From Oscillospiraceae bacterium (GTDB lineage Bacteria > Bacillota > Clostridia > Oscillospirales > Oscillospiraceae): a DNA stretch of 64,000 nucleotides. A model generated the notes under the pieces. It did no database searches. It worked only from the letters and a program-made list of their open reading frames with translations, and had not been told where the DNA came from. The stretch spans positions 1 to 64,000 of the forward strand of contig JAETSB010000007.1 of assembly GCA_021769865.1 (NCBI GenBank). The letters run 5' to 3'. How positions within the stretch are numbered: the stretch's first letter is position 1; the number at the start of each line of letters is the position of its first letter. A program made the position numbers and the translations under genes. Of the stretch, positions 22,299-31,534 are shown in pieces.

Positions 22299-24558
22299 AG
22301 CTGTCCTCCTGATTCCAGGCGAGATGAACGGTCCCGTGGAGGTCCGTCCGGTAGATGTCACAGCCCTGCCGGGCCAGGCGGAGCAGGGTCTCCTCCGTGG
22401 GGTGGCCGTAGGGGTTGGAGCCCACGCTGATACAGGCCGTCTCCGGCCGCAGGGTCTCCAGCAGGGCCTGGGATGTGGCGTATTTGGAGCCGTGGTGCCC
22501 CGCAACCAGCGCCTCAATATCCGGCAGCTCATAGGCCGCCAGCAGCGTCCCCTCCGTGGCGGCGTCCATGTCGCCGGTGATGAGGAGGTCGCTCTCCCCG
22601 GCGGAGGCCAGGATGGTCAGGCCCCGCTCATTGTCTCCAGCCTCTCCCAGGGGCGGGAAGATGGTCAGCACTCCCCTGCCGAAGTCCAGGCGTTCCTCTT
22701 CTGTGATAAAGCGGACCCGGACGCCGCATCCCTCCGCAGCGGAGAGGACCGCGTTTTGCAGTCCCTCGTCATCCTCCTCTTCGGGAACCAGCAGCGTGTC
22801 CACCTCCAGCCGGGCCAGCAGGCCCGTCACGCCGGAGACGTGGTCCTTGTCGTAGTGGGTGAGCAGCAGATAGTCCAGGCGCTCGCAGCCCATGGCGGCC
22901 AGCTGCCGGGCGGCGGTCTCCCCGGGATTTTTCCAGCTGTTGGCGCTGCCGCAGTCCACCAGGGCGAACACCCCGTCGGAGGACAGGACCACGCTCTGCC
23001 CCTGCCCCACGTCCAGTACCAGGGCGTCCAGGTCATTGCCGCACCGGGCCTCTCCCAGCCGGACGGTGAGGACCAGGGTCAGCGCCGCCAGGACGGAGGC
23101 CAGCAGGTACTTCCGCCGCCCCGCCCGCTTGGCAAGGTACGCGGCGGCGAAGAGCAGGTAGGCGTAAGCTATCCAGTATTTCAGATAGGGATTGGCGGTG
23201 TAAACCGCGTGGTACGGAATTTTTGAGAGAAGCCCGGCGGCAAGAAGGATATACTCCGCCGCCAGCCGGGCCGGGAGGGCCAGCAGCGCCCCCAGGGGCG
23301 GATAGAAAAAGCTGACGAACACCGACAGCAGCCCAAAGCTGAACGCCCATGTGGCCGCCCAGAGACACAGGGCGCTGCTCAGCGGGGCGATCAGCACCAG
23401 CGCGCCGAAGTAATAGGCCGCCAGCGGCACGGTGAACACCATGGCCCCCATGGAGGCGGAAAAGGCGACGGCTAGGAAGCGGAACACCTTTCCCCAGGTC
23501 TTCCCCCCCTTCTTTTCGCCAGTCAGCCCTTTGTAGAGCTTCGGCGTCAGCCAGAGGATGCCCGCCATGGCGGCAAAGGACAACTGCAAACTGACGGAGG
23601 CGGCGGCAAAGGGGTTTGCCAGCAGGATCAAAAGCAGGGCCGTCAGCAGGGACGTGGGCCCGTCGTTCTCCCGGCGGGCCAGAATCGCCAGCAGGGGCAG
23701 GGACAGCATGACGCAGGCCCGGAGCACCGAGGGGCTGCCGCCGGTGAGGGCGGCGTAAAACGCCAGCAGCGGAATGCCCAGCAGAGCCTGCAGCTTCCGG
23801 CTTTGCAGCAGGAGGCCGGCCAGGGCCATGAGGAAGCCGCAGTGCATGCCGGACACCGCCAGAATGTGGTTCAGCCCCGCCTCGCTGAGGGCCAGGTAGG
23901 CACCCTCGGACACCTCGCCCCGGTCTCCGGTGAGGATGGCCGTCAAAAATCCGGCGGCGTCCCCGGAAAAGAGGACCCGAATCCGCTCCGTCATGGCCCG
24001 GCCCACCCGGGCGGGAAGCCAGCGGAGGCCGTTCCCCCGCGTCACCTCTCCCACGGTGAGCGCTCCCCGGCCGTAGGCCAGGAGGAACACGCCCTTGGAG
24101 GTGAAGGTGGTGATGTCCTCGTCCCGGATGCGGGCGGCGTCGCTGAACCGGGCCTGTCCGGAAACGGTCTGCCCCGGGACCAGCTCCAGCAGCTCCTCCC
24201 CGGCGTAGAGCACCGCCTTGCCGGGGACGCCCTCCAGCCGGACCGTCACCCGGGCCCCGAAGTCCGTCTCGGAGGCGTAGCCGCAGAGGGTGGCGGTGAA
24301 GTCCCCCGTCTGTCCCGCCAGGGCTTGGGCAGGCCGCTGGACCTGGCGGGCGTAAAGCCAGCTCCAGCCCAATCCCAGGGACAGCGCCGCACAGAGAATC
24401 ACGCCCCGCCGCCGCCACTCCCGGGGCAGGAGCACCGACAAAGAGCCCAGCGCCAGGGCCAGTCCGGCTCCAAGCAGGATCCAGCCGTCCCGGAGGAGAT
24501 ACTGGGCCAAAAACACACCCAGGGAAAACCCTCCGGCGAATACTGCCAGCCGCCTCAT
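22291..24558 (-). CDS. comEC: DNA uptake channel ComEC/Rec2
   Basis: A 755-residue membrane protein that carries single-stranded DNA across the membrane during competence. The order is an N-terminal DUF4131/OB-like region after two or three membrane helices, a central multi-helix Competence domain (AVSGMHCGFLMALAGLLL), and a C-terminal metallo-beta-lactamase domain with the metal motif HYDKDH. The start is ATG 24558 with GGAGG upstream; longer in-frame readings are not supported. With dprA at 61066 this gives two competence genes, but comEA and comGA-type genes are not in this window. Confidence 0.92.
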   Translation of the reverse strand: MRRLAVFAGGFSLGVFLAQYLLRDGWILLGAGLALALGSLSVLLPREWRRRGVILCAALSLGLGWSWLYARQVQRPAQALAGQTGDFTATLCGYASETDFGARVTVRLEGVPGKAVLYAGEELLELVPGQTVSGQARFSDAARIRDEDITTFTSKGVFLLAYGRGALTVGEVTRGNGLRWLPARVGRAMTERIRVLFSGDAAGFLTAILTGDRGEVSEGAYLALSEAGLNHILAVSGMHCGFLMALAGLLLQSRKLQALLGIPLLAFYAALTGGSPSVLRACVMLSLPLLAILARRENDGPTSLLTALLLILLANPFAAASVSLQLSFAAMAGILWLTPKLYKGLTGEKKGGKTWGKVFRFLAVAFSASMGAMVFTVPLAAYYFGALVLIAPLSSALCLWAATWAFSFGLLSVFVSFFYPPLGALLALPARLAAEYILLAAGLLSKIPYHAVYTANPYLKYWIAYAYLLFAAAYLAKRAGRRKYLLASVLAALTLVLTVRLGEARCGNDLDALVLDVGQGQSVVLSSDGVFALVDCGSANSWKNPGETAARQLAAMGCERLDYLLLTHYDKDHVSGVTGLLARLEVDTLLVPEEEDDEGLQNAVLSAAEGCGVRVRFITEEERLDFGRGVLTIFPPLGEAGDNERGLTILASAGESDLLITGDMDAATEGTLLAAYELPDIEALVAGHHGSKYATSQALLETLRPETACISVGSNPYGHPTEETLLRLARQGCDIYRTDLHGTVHLAWNQEDSYG

Positions 24559-24648
24559 GCCGCGCCCTCCTCCCTCTCTTCCCCGATACCGAAAACTCCC
24601 GGAGGGGTGTCCCTCCGGGAGCCTGTTTTCTGCAATCAATGCGCCTCG

Positions 24649-25719
24649 TTATTCCGCCAGAATCAGGCGGCTTCCCGTCAGCGTGGGGCTGTCCGCCGTC
24701 AACTCCGGGACAAATTCCGTTTTCCCTTCCTCCCCCGCCGCCTGGGACACCAGATTGGAGAGGGTCTCCGCCTTCTCCGGCGTAGTGGCGGCGTAGATGC
24801 GGTCCACCCGGCTCACCAGGCGGCTCAGGTCCAGCCCGGACACGGTGTCGGGGCCCTCGGAAATAATCGCCTCCGGAACCTCCACGGACAGGAGGATGTC
24901 ATAGCCCTCCAGCGCCGTGTTCAAATCGCTGAGGAGCAGGTCCAGGTTGTTGGCCAGGGGCACATCGGTGTTGTAGTTGATCTTGTTGATCTTGCCTACG
25001 GTGGGATACCCGAAGTCCGTCAGCAGCAGCTCGTCAAAGCCCAGCTCCGCAACTTCCTTCGCCAGGGCGCAGACATACTCCCGGGTGGAGGGCTTGGCGG
25101 GGTCCAGCCAGAGACTGTTGTTGCCGTCGTAGAAGATATAGCCGCCGGTGTTTTTCAGCCCCCGGCCCTCCACATCGGCGTTGGCGGCCTTGAAGTCCTG
25201 GAGGCAGGCCAGGCTGGCGATGGTGTACAGCTCCTCCTGGGCCGTGACGGCGGCCAGGGCGGCGGCGGTGTCCAGCTCCGTCTCCACCGCGCCGGAAACG
25301 GCGTTGTCCGCATTGAAATAAACGGTGCCGTTGGAGGTTTTCAGGCGGACGGCCACGGCGTTGGCTCCCGCGGGCTTCGCCGCCAGGGCCTGCTGCCAGA
25401 GGGCCTCCGTCAGCGCCTGGGCCGGGAGGGAAACGGCCGTCGTCTCCGCCGGCTTCGGAACCTCCGGCTCCTGGACCACCACGTCCACGTTTGGCTGCTC
25501 CTCCGGGTTCTCTCCCTCTCCGTCCGGCGGCGGAGCCTTCTCCTCCGTCTGCCAGGGCAGGCGGATCTGGCGGCTGCCGTCGGCGCCGTAAACGAGAAAC
25601 TGCTGCAAATAGATGACGCTGGAGGCCACCGCGATCACCAGCACCAGCAAAATCGCCAGTAGAATTTTCCATCTGGGCCCCCGGCCCCGGTAGCTGCTGT
25701 AGCCTTTGGTTCCCGCCAT
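24649..25719 (-). CDS. Putative glycoside hydrolase (DUF4015-like) with membrane anchor
   Basis: A 356-residue protein with a basic N-terminus, one membrane helix (WKILLAILLVLVIAVASSVIYL, ~17-38), an acidic/proline-rich linker (~55-95) and an extracytoplasmic domain. That domain resembles the DUF4015/GHL13 TIM-barrel putative glycosidases (LKTSNGTVYFN, then GFDELLLTDFGYPTVG). It is likely anchored outside the cell. The start is ATG 25719 with GAGGTGA; a GTG 9 bases upstream is less well placed. Substrate unknown. Confidence 0.7.
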   Translation of the reverse strand: MAGTKGYSSYRGRGPRWKILLAILLVLVIAVASSVIYLQQFLVYGADGSRQIRLPWQTEEKAPPPDGEGENPEEQPNVDVVVQEPEVPKPAETTAVSLPAQALTEALWQQALAAKPAGANAVAVRLKTSNGTVYFNADNAVSGAVETELDTAAALAAVTAQEELYTIASLACLQDFKAANADVEGRGLKNTGGYIFYDGNNSLWLDPAKPSTREYVCALAKEVAELGFDELLLTDFGYPTVGKINKINYNTDVPLANNLDLLLSDLNTALEGYDILLSVEVPEAIISEGPDTVSGLDLSRLVSRVDRIYAATTPEKAETLSNLVSQAAGEEGKTEFVPELTADSPTLTGSRLILAE

Positions 25720-25774
25720 GCGCGTCACCTCTTTTCCGGAGCGGCGCTCCCGTCGTTTTTATGTTCTTGGAAGC

Positions 25775-26212
25775 TCAGCCCTCCAGGGCCATCATCTTCT
25801 CCACCCGGCGGGCATGGCGTCCTCCCTCAAACTCCGTGGAGAGGAACACCTCCACCATCCGCTCGGCCATGTTGGGGCCGGTGAAGCCCGCGCCGATGGC
25901 CATCATGTTGGCGTCGTTGTGGCGGCGGGTCATCTCCGCCTGGAGACAGTCGGCGCAGTGGGCGCAGCGAATGCCCTTCACCTTGTTGGCGGCGATGGAG
26001 ATGCCGATGCCGGTGGTGCAGATCACGATGCCCCGGTCGCATGTTCCCTCCGCCACGGCTTTGGCGGCGGCGGCGCCGAAGTCGGGGTAATCGCAGCTCT
26101 CCTTGGAGAAGCAGCCGAAATCCTCCACCTCGTGGCCCAGGCGCTCCAGAACCTTGATGACATGCTGTTTCAAATCGTAGCCGCCGTGGTCGCAGCCCAG
26201 CGCGATCTTCAT
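25775..26212 (-). CDS. rpiB: Ribose 5-phosphate isomerase B
   Basis: Interconverts ribose 5-phosphate and ribulose 5-phosphate (pentose phosphate pathway). 145 residues with the family start KIALGCDHGGYDLK, the catalytic Cys region ICTTGIGISIAANK (~69-82) and RCAHCADCLQAEMTRRHNDANM. The Cys and the HN motif are present. The start ATG 26212 has GGGGGA 8 bases upstream. Confidence 0.94.
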   Translation of the reverse strand: MKIALGCDHGGYDLKQHVIKVLERLGHEVEDFGCFSKESCDYPDFGAAAAKAVAEGTCDRGIVICTTGIGISIAANKVKGIRCAHCADCLQAEMTRRHNDANMMAIGAGFTGPNMAERMVEVFLSTEFEGGRHARRVEKMMALEG

Positions 26213-26250
26213 GATAGTATTCCCCCGTGCGTTCAATTTTTGTGGCTTAT

Positions 26251-26279
26251 ATTGTACTCCAGATTTTTTAAAAAATCAA
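26251..26279 (-). promoter_or_regulatory. rpiB promoter
   Basis: Minus strand TTGATT (26279-26274), 17-base spacer, TACAAT (26256-26251). Confidence 0.72.
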
Positions 26280-26391
26280 GCGGATTTTCGACCGCAAATG
26301 CGCGCGGCGGATTACATGAAACAGCAACGAAGCATCACCGGAAAATCTCCGCCAGTTGGGCGCTTTGACATATTTCAGGCAGGCCCTAATC

Positions 26392-27438
26392 TCAATCAGC
26401 CATATTCTCTGAGCAGACAATGCCGATCGGGGGTATCTCCTGACAGGGCGAGATATGCTTTTGCAGATACTCCTGCAAGATTACCAAAGGGCGGTATCCC
26501 TGTCGGTGGAGATCTTGAGAGATCACAAAGTCAAGCTCTCCCCGCTGAAGCAGCCGCCGCCTGGAATCCGTAATGTCATGACTGATCACATGGATTTCCC
26601 CCTGCCTTCCTGCATCCCTAATTGCTTCGACACAGCCAGTAACGCTGCGGTTTGCCATGTAAATGCCCCGCAGCGCCGAATCAGCCCGGAGGATCTCGGA
26701 TACTTTTTGGTAGGTTAACGAGTAATCGTTGTAAGTTTTAACCATATGCCTTGATTCCTTTGGAAACCCGATTTCATTCAAGCGGGCACAAAACCCCTGA
26801 AGCCGGATGCGGTGCCCGCTGAACTCCGGGTTTCCCACGGTGATCAGCAGATGGTCCTCCGGACGCAGATATTTGCCCATCAGCTCCCCCGCTACCCGAC
26901 CGCCGCGAAGCAGGTCCTGACCAACAAAGCTCAGCCGCTTACAGCCCGATATGTCCGAGTTGAACGTCACCACAGGGACGCCCTGAATATGTAAGGTATT
27001 TATTTTTTCAGCAATCGTCCTGTGGTCCTTGGCGCAGAGGGCCAGGCCGACGGCCTTTTTTGCCAGCAAACCGTCCATCCTTTCAATCACCTCATCCGGA
27101 AGGTTCGTCTCACATGCGTCGACCAGCACATCCACTAAATAAGGCCGCAGGTAATCCTGGGCATCCTCGATTCCCCGCATGATTTCACGGTAAAAGTAGC
27201 CGCGCTCGCTGGAAAGCAGAATTCCAATCTTGAGCGGCTCCCGGACAGGCATGGTTAGGCCCAGTGCCTTGGCCTGCTGTTCGGTAGGCGGAATATAATC
27301 CATCTCTTTCATAACCCGCACAACGCGTTCGTAGATATCTGGCCGGACGTGAGGACGCTGATTGAGCACCCGGTCCACTGTGCCGCGAGACACACCCGCC
27401 CGAAGTGCGATGGTATTAATGGTTGCTTTCTGCGCCAT
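26392..27438 (-). CDS. LacI-family regulator of the inositol-type cluster
   Basis: A 348-residue repressor with a LacI helix-turn-helix (TINTIALRAGVSRGTVDRVL, ~6-25) and a periplasmic-binding-like sensor domain from ~residue 69. It is a clear paralogue of the 7674-8711 regulator. It is divergent from iolE across a 430-base AT-rich control region with several TTGTG/GCACA half-sites. Likely represses the iolE-ABC-isomerase-dehydrogenase genes until an inositol-derived signal is present. The ligand is inferred from context only. Confidence 0.88.
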   Translation of the reverse strand: MAQKATINTIALRAGVSRGTVDRVLNQRPHVRPDIYERVVRVMKEMDYIPPTEQQAKALGLTMPVREPLKIGILLSSERGYFYREIMRGIEDAQDYLRPYLVDVLVDACETNLPDEVIERMDGLLAKKAVGLALCAKDHRTIAEKINTLHIQGVPVVTFNSDISGCKRLSFVGQDLLRGGRVAGELMGKYLRPEDHLLITVGNPEFSGHRIRLQGFCARLNEIGFPKESRHMVKTYNDYSLTYQKVSEILRADSALRGIYMANRSVTGCVEAIRDAGRQGEIHVISHDITDSRRRLLQRGELDFVISQDLHRQGYRPLVILQEYLQKHISPCQEIPPIGIVCSENMAD

Positions 27439-27588
27439 GGAATCAGCTCCTTGCGTTTGGTCTTTATTTTCAGTATAACAGGAACCTTATCGGAATTGCA
27501 ATAGAAGTTTTGCTGGTTTGGCGGAGCTTGCTGATTTATACAAACAAAATGTGTGAATTGTGCTGTTTTGACGGTCTAATTCCCCGCC

Positions 27589-27605
27589 TTGTGCATAACC
27601 CACAA
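27589..27605. promoter_or_regulatory. Candidate LacI operator, distal
   Basis: TTGTG-N7-CACAA in the iolE/lacI intergenic region (27439-27869). Apart from promoter signals and such half-sites, no other gene is seen in that 431-base stretch. Confidence 0.35.
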
Positions 27606-27769
27606 TTTTTGTTCTCTTTATTCGTCAAACAGGTCACGAAAGATAAAAAAATTTCGGTTTGCGTACAAAGATTGCACACAGCTTCTGACAAGTTGGCACA
27701 ATATTGACACAATTCAATTTTTGTTTTGCATTTAAAAAATTTTTCTCAATTTTCTGGATATTTTTTATG

Positions 27770-27819
27770 ATGACAGTGTGAAATAAACGTGATATAAAGT
27801 AATTGTGCCATAAAGCACA
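27770..27819 (+). promoter_or_regulatory. iolE promoter with operator at the start point
   Basis: ATGACA (27770-27775), 17-base spacer, TATAAA (27793-27798). Immediately downstream, TGTGC-CATAAA-GCACA (27804-27819) would block RNA polymerase if a LacI protein bound it. Confidence 0.6.
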
Positions 27820-27869
27820 TAGTAGATAGACACAAACCGTTTCTTCTGAAGGCAATAAGGAGGAGAGAG

Positions 27870-28760
27870 ATGTTCAACCAGGTAAAGTTGGGAATCGCGC
27901 CTATCGGGTGGACAAACGACGATATGCCCCAGCTGGGCGGTGAACTGACCTTTGAGCAAATGGTTTCCGAGGCGGCATTGGCGGGCTTTCAGGGCACGGA
28001 GGTGGGCGGCAAATTCCCCACGGACCCAGGGGAGCTGAACCGGGCGCTGGATTTGCGGGGTATCAAGATCGCTTCTCAGTGGTTTTCATCCTTCCTGTGC
28101 TCCACACCCTACGAGGAAAACGAGACGGCGTTTCGAAAACAGCTGGACTTTCTGGAGGCTGTGGGCGCCCGGAGGATTAACGTCTGTGAGCTGACTCGGA
28201 ACCTTTTCGCAGAGAAATGCTCTATGTTCGGCAGCAACAAGCCCGTGGCGACGGATGAGGAGTGGATGTCACTCTGCACCGGCTTGAACAGACTGGGAAA
28301 GATCGCTGCGGACCGGGGATTCAAGTTGTGCTTCCATCATCACATGGCAACCCTGGTCCAGACCGTGGCGGAGACCAGGCGGCTGCTGGAAAACACGGAC
28401 CCCCGGTACGTCTGGCTGTGCTTTGACACGGGTCATTTCACCTTCTCAAGGGAAGATGCCGCCGCCGCCGCAAGGGAATTCGGCCCCCGCATCGGCCATG
28501 TCCATCTCAAAGATATCCGCCCGGGAAAAATGGATCAGGCGTATCGTGAAGGGTTTCCCTTCCGCCGGGCGGTTTTGGAAGGCTGCTTCACCATCCCCGG
28601 CGACGGCTGTGTGGATTATCCCAGTGTATTCATGGCGCTGAACGATGCACATTACGAGGGCTGGTTCATTGTTGAAGCAGAGCAGGACCCCGCCAAGGCG
28701 AATCCCCTGGCCTGCGCACTCCAAGCGCGGGAGTATCTGCGGACAACAGCGGGTATTTAG
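27870..28760 (+). CDS. iolE: Inosose dehydratase
   Basis: Dehydrates 2-keto-myo-inositol (scyllo-inosose) in the second step of inositol catabolism. The 296-residue TIM barrel starts VKLGIAPIGWTNDDMPQLGG, the IolE signature. Metal-binding Glu/Asp/His residues appear in CFDTGHFTF (~188-196) and HVHLKDI (~211-217). GGAGG lies before the ATG. It is the first gene right of the LacI-controlled promoter, followed by an ABC transporter. Confidence 0.9.
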   Translation: MFNQVKLGIAPIGWTNDDMPQLGGELTFEQMVSEAALAGFQGTEVGGKFPTDPGELNRALDLRGIKIASQWFSSFLCSTPYEENETAFRKQLDFLEAVGARRINVCELTRNLFAEKCSMFGSNKPVATDEEWMSLCTGLNRLGKIAADRGFKLCFHHHMATLVQTVAETRRLLENTDPRYVWLCFDTGHFTFSREDAAAAAREFGPRIGHVHLKDIRPGKMDQAYREGFPFRRAVLEGCFTIPGDGCVDYPSVFMALNDAHYEGWFIVEAEQDPAKANPLACALQAREYLRTTAGI

Positions 28761-28975
28761 AATCTGTATCTGTCGAACACCGCCCCGGCGGGCCTTTTTC
28801 CGTTGGAACTCCGTCACCTTTCCTTCAAATCTGCCCGGATTCCTGCGGGAAAGTTTCCCGCCCGGCGAGAAGATTCCTCGCCCAACCGGTAATAAATACA
28901 GGTTCTTAGAATCCATCTTCCCGGCTCTGTTCCCGTAAGCGCCGGGAAGCGGAAATAGGAGAAAAGGAGTGCGAC

Positions 28976-30505
28976 ATGGAACAAGAGTACATCGTGCAAA
29001 TGGAAGACATTACGGTGCGGTTCCCCGGCGTGCTGGCATTGGACAAGGTGCGCTTCGACGCAAAGCCGGGGGAGGTTCACGTTCTTCTGGGCGAAAACGG
29101 CGCGGGGAAAAGCACCATCATGAAGGTGCTGGCCGGCGTCAACACGAACTACGAGGGGCGGATTATCTACAAGGGCGAGGAGATTACCGTCCGCAGCGTG
29201 GAGGAGCAGAGAGCGCGGGGAGTCAGCATCATCTTTCAGGAGATGAACCTGCTGAAAAACCTGACGGTGGCGGAGAATATGTTCCTGGGCCGCCAGCCGG
29301 TGACCAAAACCGGCTCTGTGGATTGGAAAGCCATGAATCGCCAGGCCAGGGAGCTGCTGGACTCCATTGACTCCAACATCTCGGAAAAGGCGATGGTCTC
29401 CACCCTGAGCGTGGGGCAGATGCAGATGGTGGAAATCGCCAAGGCTTTGTCCTTCAAGTGCGACATCATCATTATGGACGAACCCACCTCCGCCCTGACG
29501 GAAAAAGAGGTGGCGGCCCTTTTCCGGATCATTGACAAGCTGAAAAAAGAGGGCGTGGCCATTGTCTATATCTCTCACCGGCTGGAAGAAATCGCAAAGG
29601 TAGGAGACCGGCTGACCGTCTTCCGGGACGGCAAATACATCGACACGGTCAATGTAGCCGACGTTACCATTGACCAGATGGTGGCCATGATGGTAGGCCG
29701 AGAGATGACGGACTATTACCCTAAGGCAGACGTAGAACCGGGAGAAACTCTCCTGGAGGTACGTGACATCCGCAGGGGCAATGTGCTGAAGGGCGTGTCT
29801 TTCCATGCCAGGGCCGGGGAGATTACCGGGTTCTACGGCCTAATGGGCGCGGGGCGCACGGAGCTGATGCGGGTCATTTTCGGGGCGGACCCTTGTGACA
29901 GCGGGGAAATCCTGGTAAAGGGGAAGCCCGTGCAAATTCACAGCTGCCAGAAGGCCAAGTCCCTGGGACTCGCCCTTTTGACGGAGGACCGAAAGAGCCA
30001 GGGCCTGATCCTGAACTTTGACCTGAATCAGAACATTTCCCTGGCGAACATGGATCCCGCCATGACCGCCTTCGGATTCAGCCCGGCAAAGGAGACGAAG
30101 AATAACCAGCGCCTGGCGGATTCCATCAACGTCAAGACGCCATCTCTGGCCCAGAAGGCGAAGAACCTATCCGGCGGCAACCAGCAGAAGGTGGTCATCT
30201 GCAAATGGCTGAACACAGACTCCGACATCATCATTTTCGACGAGCCGACCCGGGGCATCGACGTGGGCGCGAAGGCCGAGATTTATAAAATTATGAACAG
30301 CCTGAAGGAACGCGGCAAAGCGGTGGTCATGGTTTCCTCGGAGCTGGCGGAGTGCATCGGCGTCTCCGACCGTATTTACGTCATGCACGAGGGAGAAATG
30401 ACCGGCGTCATTGACGACCCCAAGGATTTTACCGAGGAACTGGTCGTAGGTTACGCCACCGGCGCGAAGAATATGAATCTAAGTAAGGGAGCGGAAGCGG
30501 GATGA
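28976..30505 (+). CDS. Sugar/cyclitol ABC transporter ATPase (RbsA/MglA type)
   Basis: A 509-residue protein with two fused ABC domains, the energising subunit of a CUT2-type importer. Domain 1 has Walker A GENGAGKST (~39-47) and Walker B DIIIMDEPTSAL (~163-174). Domain 2 has the degenerate nucleotide loop GLMGAGRTEL, signature LSGGNQQKV and DEPTRGIDVGAK. CUT2 transporters take up monosaccharides and inositol. The position between iolE and an isomerase points to a cyclitol or related sugar. The stop overlaps the permease start (ATGA). Confidence 0.92.
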   Translation: MEQEYIVQMEDITVRFPGVLALDKVRFDAKPGEVHVLLGENGAGKSTIMKVLAGVNTNYEGRIIYKGEEITVRSVEEQRARGVSIIFQEMNLLKNLTVAENMFLGRQPVTKTGSVDWKAMNRQARELLDSIDSNISEKAMVSTLSVGQMQMVEIAKALSFKCDIIIMDEPTSALTEKEVAALFRIIDKLKKEGVAIVYISHRLEEIAKVGDRLTVFRDGKYIDTVNVADVTIDQMVAMMVGREMTDYYPKADVEPGETLLEVRDIRRGNVLKGVSFHARAGEITGFYGLMGAGRTELMRVIFGADPCDSGEILVKGKPVQIHSCQKAKSLGLALLTEDRKSQGLILNFDLNQNISLANMDPAMTAFGFSPAKETKNNQRLADSINVKTPSLAQKAKNLSGGNQQKVVICKWLNTDSDIIIFDEPTRGIDVGAKAEIYKIMNSLKERGKAVVMVSSELAECIGVSDRIYVMHEGEMTGVIDDPKDFTEELVVGYATGAKNMNLSKGAEAG

Positions 30506-31452
30506 AACTGAAGGAACGGAAAATTGATTTTTCCAACATGTCGGCATTGATTGTGTTAATCGTGCTTTGCATTGGACTCTCCATCGCGGAACCGGCCTTT
30601 TATTCCATCGGAAATCTCATCAACATTTTGCAGCAGGTGACTGTGTACGCCGTGCTGGCCTTGGGTGTGAACGTGGTCATTTTCACCGGCGGCATTGACA
30701 TCTCCGTGGGTTCCATTGTGGCCTTCACCGGAATCGTCATGGGCAAGCTGATTGTAGAGTGCGGACTTCCCGATCCCGTGGGCATCTTGGCGGCCCTGCT
30801 CATCGGCGCGGCCTGCGGTACATTCAGCGGCGTCATGATCGCGAAGTTCAAGCTCCAGCCGATGATCGCCACCCTGGCAATGATGTCCATGGCCCGCGGC
30901 GCGGCCTACACCCTGGCCGACGGGCAGACCATCACGGGCTACTCCGACGGCTTCCGCTGGATCGGCGTGGCGAATATCCCCGGCACGAGAATTCCGGTCC
31001 AAATCGTTTTCATGCTCCTGCTTTACGTGCTTTTCTACTATGTGATGAAATACCGAAAGTTCGGGCGGTTCATTTACTCCATCGGCGGCAATGAGGAAGC
31101 CACCCGCCTTTCCGGCATCGACGTGGACAAATACAAAATCCTGGCCTATACCATCTCCGGCCTCTGCGCCGCCATTGCCTCCGTGATTCTGGTAGCGAAG
31201 CTGAACTCCGCTCAGTCTACCGCCGGATTGGACTATGAGATGGACGCCATCGCCTCATGCGTGATTGGCGGCACCTCCCTGCTGGGCGGCTACGGCTCCG
31301 TGTGGGGCACCCTGGTAGGCGCAATCATCATGTTCGTCATCCGCAACGGGCTGAATCTGCTGAACGTATCCTCCAACCTCCAGAAGCTGGTGCTGGGTGT
31401 TGTCATCCTTCTGGCGGTTCTGGCGGATTCCCTGCGGAATCGGAAAAAGTAA
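30502..31452 (+). CDS. Sugar/cyclitol ABC transporter permease (RbsC type)
   Basis: A 316-residue inner-membrane subunit with about ten hydrophobic segments. The conserved GGIDISVGSIVAFTG motif (~68-82) and late segment SCVIGGTSLLGGYGSVWGTLVGA identify the CUT2/branched-chain-type permease family. It presumably forms a homodimer with the ATPase. Translationally coupled to the ATPase by a 4-base overlap. Confidence 0.93.
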   Translation: MKLKERKIDFSNMSALIVLIVLCIGLSIAEPAFYSIGNLINILQQVTVYAVLALGVNVVIFTGGIDISVGSIVAFTGIVMGKLIVECGLPDPVGILAALLIGAACGTFSGVMIAKFKLQPMIATLAMMSMARGAAYTLADGQTITGYSDGFRWIGVANIPGTRIPVQIVFMLLLYVLFYYVMKYRKFGRFIYSIGGNEEATRLSGIDVDKYKILAYTISGLCAAIASVILVAKLNSAQSTAGLDYEMDAIASCVIGGTSLLGGYGSVWGTLVGAIIMFVIRNGLNLLNVSSNLQKLVLGVVILLAVLADSLRNRKK

Positions 31453-31534
31453 TCCCCCTTGGTTTTTCACCCCCTATGTCACGATGTCAAAGAAGCCGGA
31501 ACGGCTTCACAATAAATGAGAGGAGATTATCAAC

